Source: AP-15 sp963737145 | GTDB taxonomy: Bacteria > Pseudomonadota > Alphaproteobacteria > ATCC43930 > CGMCC-115725 | NCBI GenBank assembly: GCA_963737145.1 | Contig: CAVTRO010000001.1 | Location: 930,001 to 994,000 of the forward strand | Reading direction: 5' to 3' | DNA length: 64,000 nt | Part shown: positions 63,183 to 64,000 of the stretch, piece by piece | Position numbering within the stretch: the first letter of the stretch is position 1 | Layout: every line of letters starts with the position of its first letter | Translations under genes and position numbers: made by a program | Notes under the pieces: model-generated | Told to the model about the DNA's origin: nothing | The model's database searches: none | Seen by the model: only the letters and a program-made list of their open reading frames with translations

Positions 63183-64000
63183 CTATTTCAGCGAGAAATA
63201 GGCGATCCGGTCGCCGCGGAAGGTTCCGACAAACATGTCGTCGCCGATCTGCAGCCCTACGGTCGCATCGCCGAATTCCGGATTGCCCGCCTCGCTCAAC
63301 GACCGGCTCGAGCTTCATCGCCGCCGTATCCCATTTGACGATGCGCCAAGGCTGGGTACAGCGCGTCTGATGGCTTTCGAAGCAGCTCGAAGACCTGCTT
63401 TGCCCCGGTGTCCTGGCCGGCGACCATCAGCTTACCATCCGGCGCCCACCGCAGATTGTCGGCCAGAAAACCCGTCGGCAGCGTTTCCGGCTTGGCCGAT
63501 GCGCCGCCATCCCGGGACAAGCGGACCACCGCCTTGTTGCCCCAAGCGGCGACATAGATCCACTTGCCGTCGCGCGAAACCTCGATGCCGTTGTTGCCCG
63601 ACATTTGGCTGCCGGGAACCAGCGCGTAGCCTTTGTGCGCGTGCCACTCGTATACCGCGCCGGTATTCTCGCCCGCGGCCAACTTGTCCGAGGCTTTCGG
63701 GTCGCCGGGGTCGAACATGTCGGTCACAACCATGCCGCCATCCGGCAGCGGCGCCACCGAATTGGGCCAAGTGTGGGCCGGCATGACGGCACATCCGACC
63801 CAGGTGACGGAGGGGGCAGCGGCTTTGGCATCGAGCGCAAAGATCTCGATCGACTTCGCGGCCGCCATGATTGACCACATAGAGCGTGTCCGCGCCATCA
63901 CTGCCGGGACGCAGATTAAGACCGTGCGCCGAGAATTTGCTGAGGTCCGGCTCCCCGGGACAATCGCCGTATGTCCCCTTATCCCACCTTAGTTGCGGGC
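63183..64000 (-). CDS. SMP-30/NHL-repeat-like beta-propeller protein, partial and frame-broken
   Basis: The minus strand encodes a secreted-type beta-propeller-like protein. From the window edge it reads DLSKFSAHGLNLRPGSDGADTLYVVNHGGRE, then (other frame) SIEIFALDAKAAAPSVTWVGCAV, TWPNSVAPLPDGGMVVTDMF, NGIEVSRDGKWIYVAAWGNKAVVRLSR and LRWAPDGKLMVAG, and (third frame) TQPWRIVKWDTAAMKLEPVV, and finally NPEFGDATVGLQIGDD to the stop after AYFSLK. Three frame changes are needed (about 63855, 63385 and 63295-63300). NHL/gluconolactonase-like function is inferred from repeat style only. The 5' end is outside the window. Confidence 0.65.

Overview
The window is a high-GC chromosomal segment from an alphaproteobacterium. 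Lineage markers are an NDUFA12-type complex I subunit, MlaD next to a DUF2155 protein, a TIGR02302/DUF4175 membrane protein, membrane-bound ferritin MbfA, a CheB-CheR-PAS-HWE histidine kinase and a split XdhC pair. A Rhodospirillales-like or neighbouring lineage fits best, but no rRNA is present to settle this. There are no tRNA genes, CRISPR arrays, transposases or phage genes. Most of the window is housekeeping and metabolism, with dispersed palindromic repeats between genes.

Layout. 1-5.7 kb: the 5' end of a B12-dependent ribonucleotide reductase gene, an NDUFA12-mlaD-DUF2155 group, and an opposing aroQ-accB-DUF559-accC-aat operon. 6-13.2 kb: a run of small proteins (S21, cold shock, several short unknowns) around a signalling module made of a stand-alone CheB, a receiver-only regulator and a ~1,040-aa CheB-CheR-PAS-HWE kinase. 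13.2-21.7 kb: a catabolic set with an HpaB-like flavin monooxygenase, N-acyl-D-amino-acid deacylase, MmgE/PrpD protein, tricarballylate-dehydrogenase-like flavoprotein and a probable methylsuccinyl-CoA dehydrogenase. 21.9-30.7 kb: an ACT-like protein, Nudix protein, glutamyl-Q tRNA synthetase, esterase, TlpA, then argH-lptM-lysA-DUF4175. 30.8-41.3 kb: DUF882, MbfA, an FAD oxidase, pyrC, a lone CIRCE-preceded groEL, glgX, EI24 and bactofilin genes.

41.4-49.3 kb: a Cys-rich DUF1326-DUF2182 pair, then maturation genes for a molybdenum hydroxylase (MoxR/CoxD, CoxE, two XdhC-type proteins, a MoCo-binding/cytidylyltransferase fusion) without the enzyme's structural genes, then pcaHG. 49.4-55.2 kb: purH, a WecA-like transferase, a heparinase-family gene and rsmB. 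55.4-64 kb: a TauD-like dioxygenase, an MFS exporter, an adenylate-cyclase remnant, phaC, an OmpA-like lipoprotein, homoserine dehydrogenase and an NHL/SMP-30-like gene cut by the window end.

Two properties stand out. First, at least nine single-base frame changes interrupt six otherwise full-length conserved genes, including lysA and phaC. Three fall exactly on positions where repairing the frame recreates a GANTC (CcrM methylation) site, and two more lie beside GANTC, which points to methylation-linked base-calling errors more than to gene decay. Second, several families of palindromic repeats sit at operon junctions, one family per junction in the Mo-hydroxylase maturation operon. In two genes the repeat has become the C-terminal coding tail.
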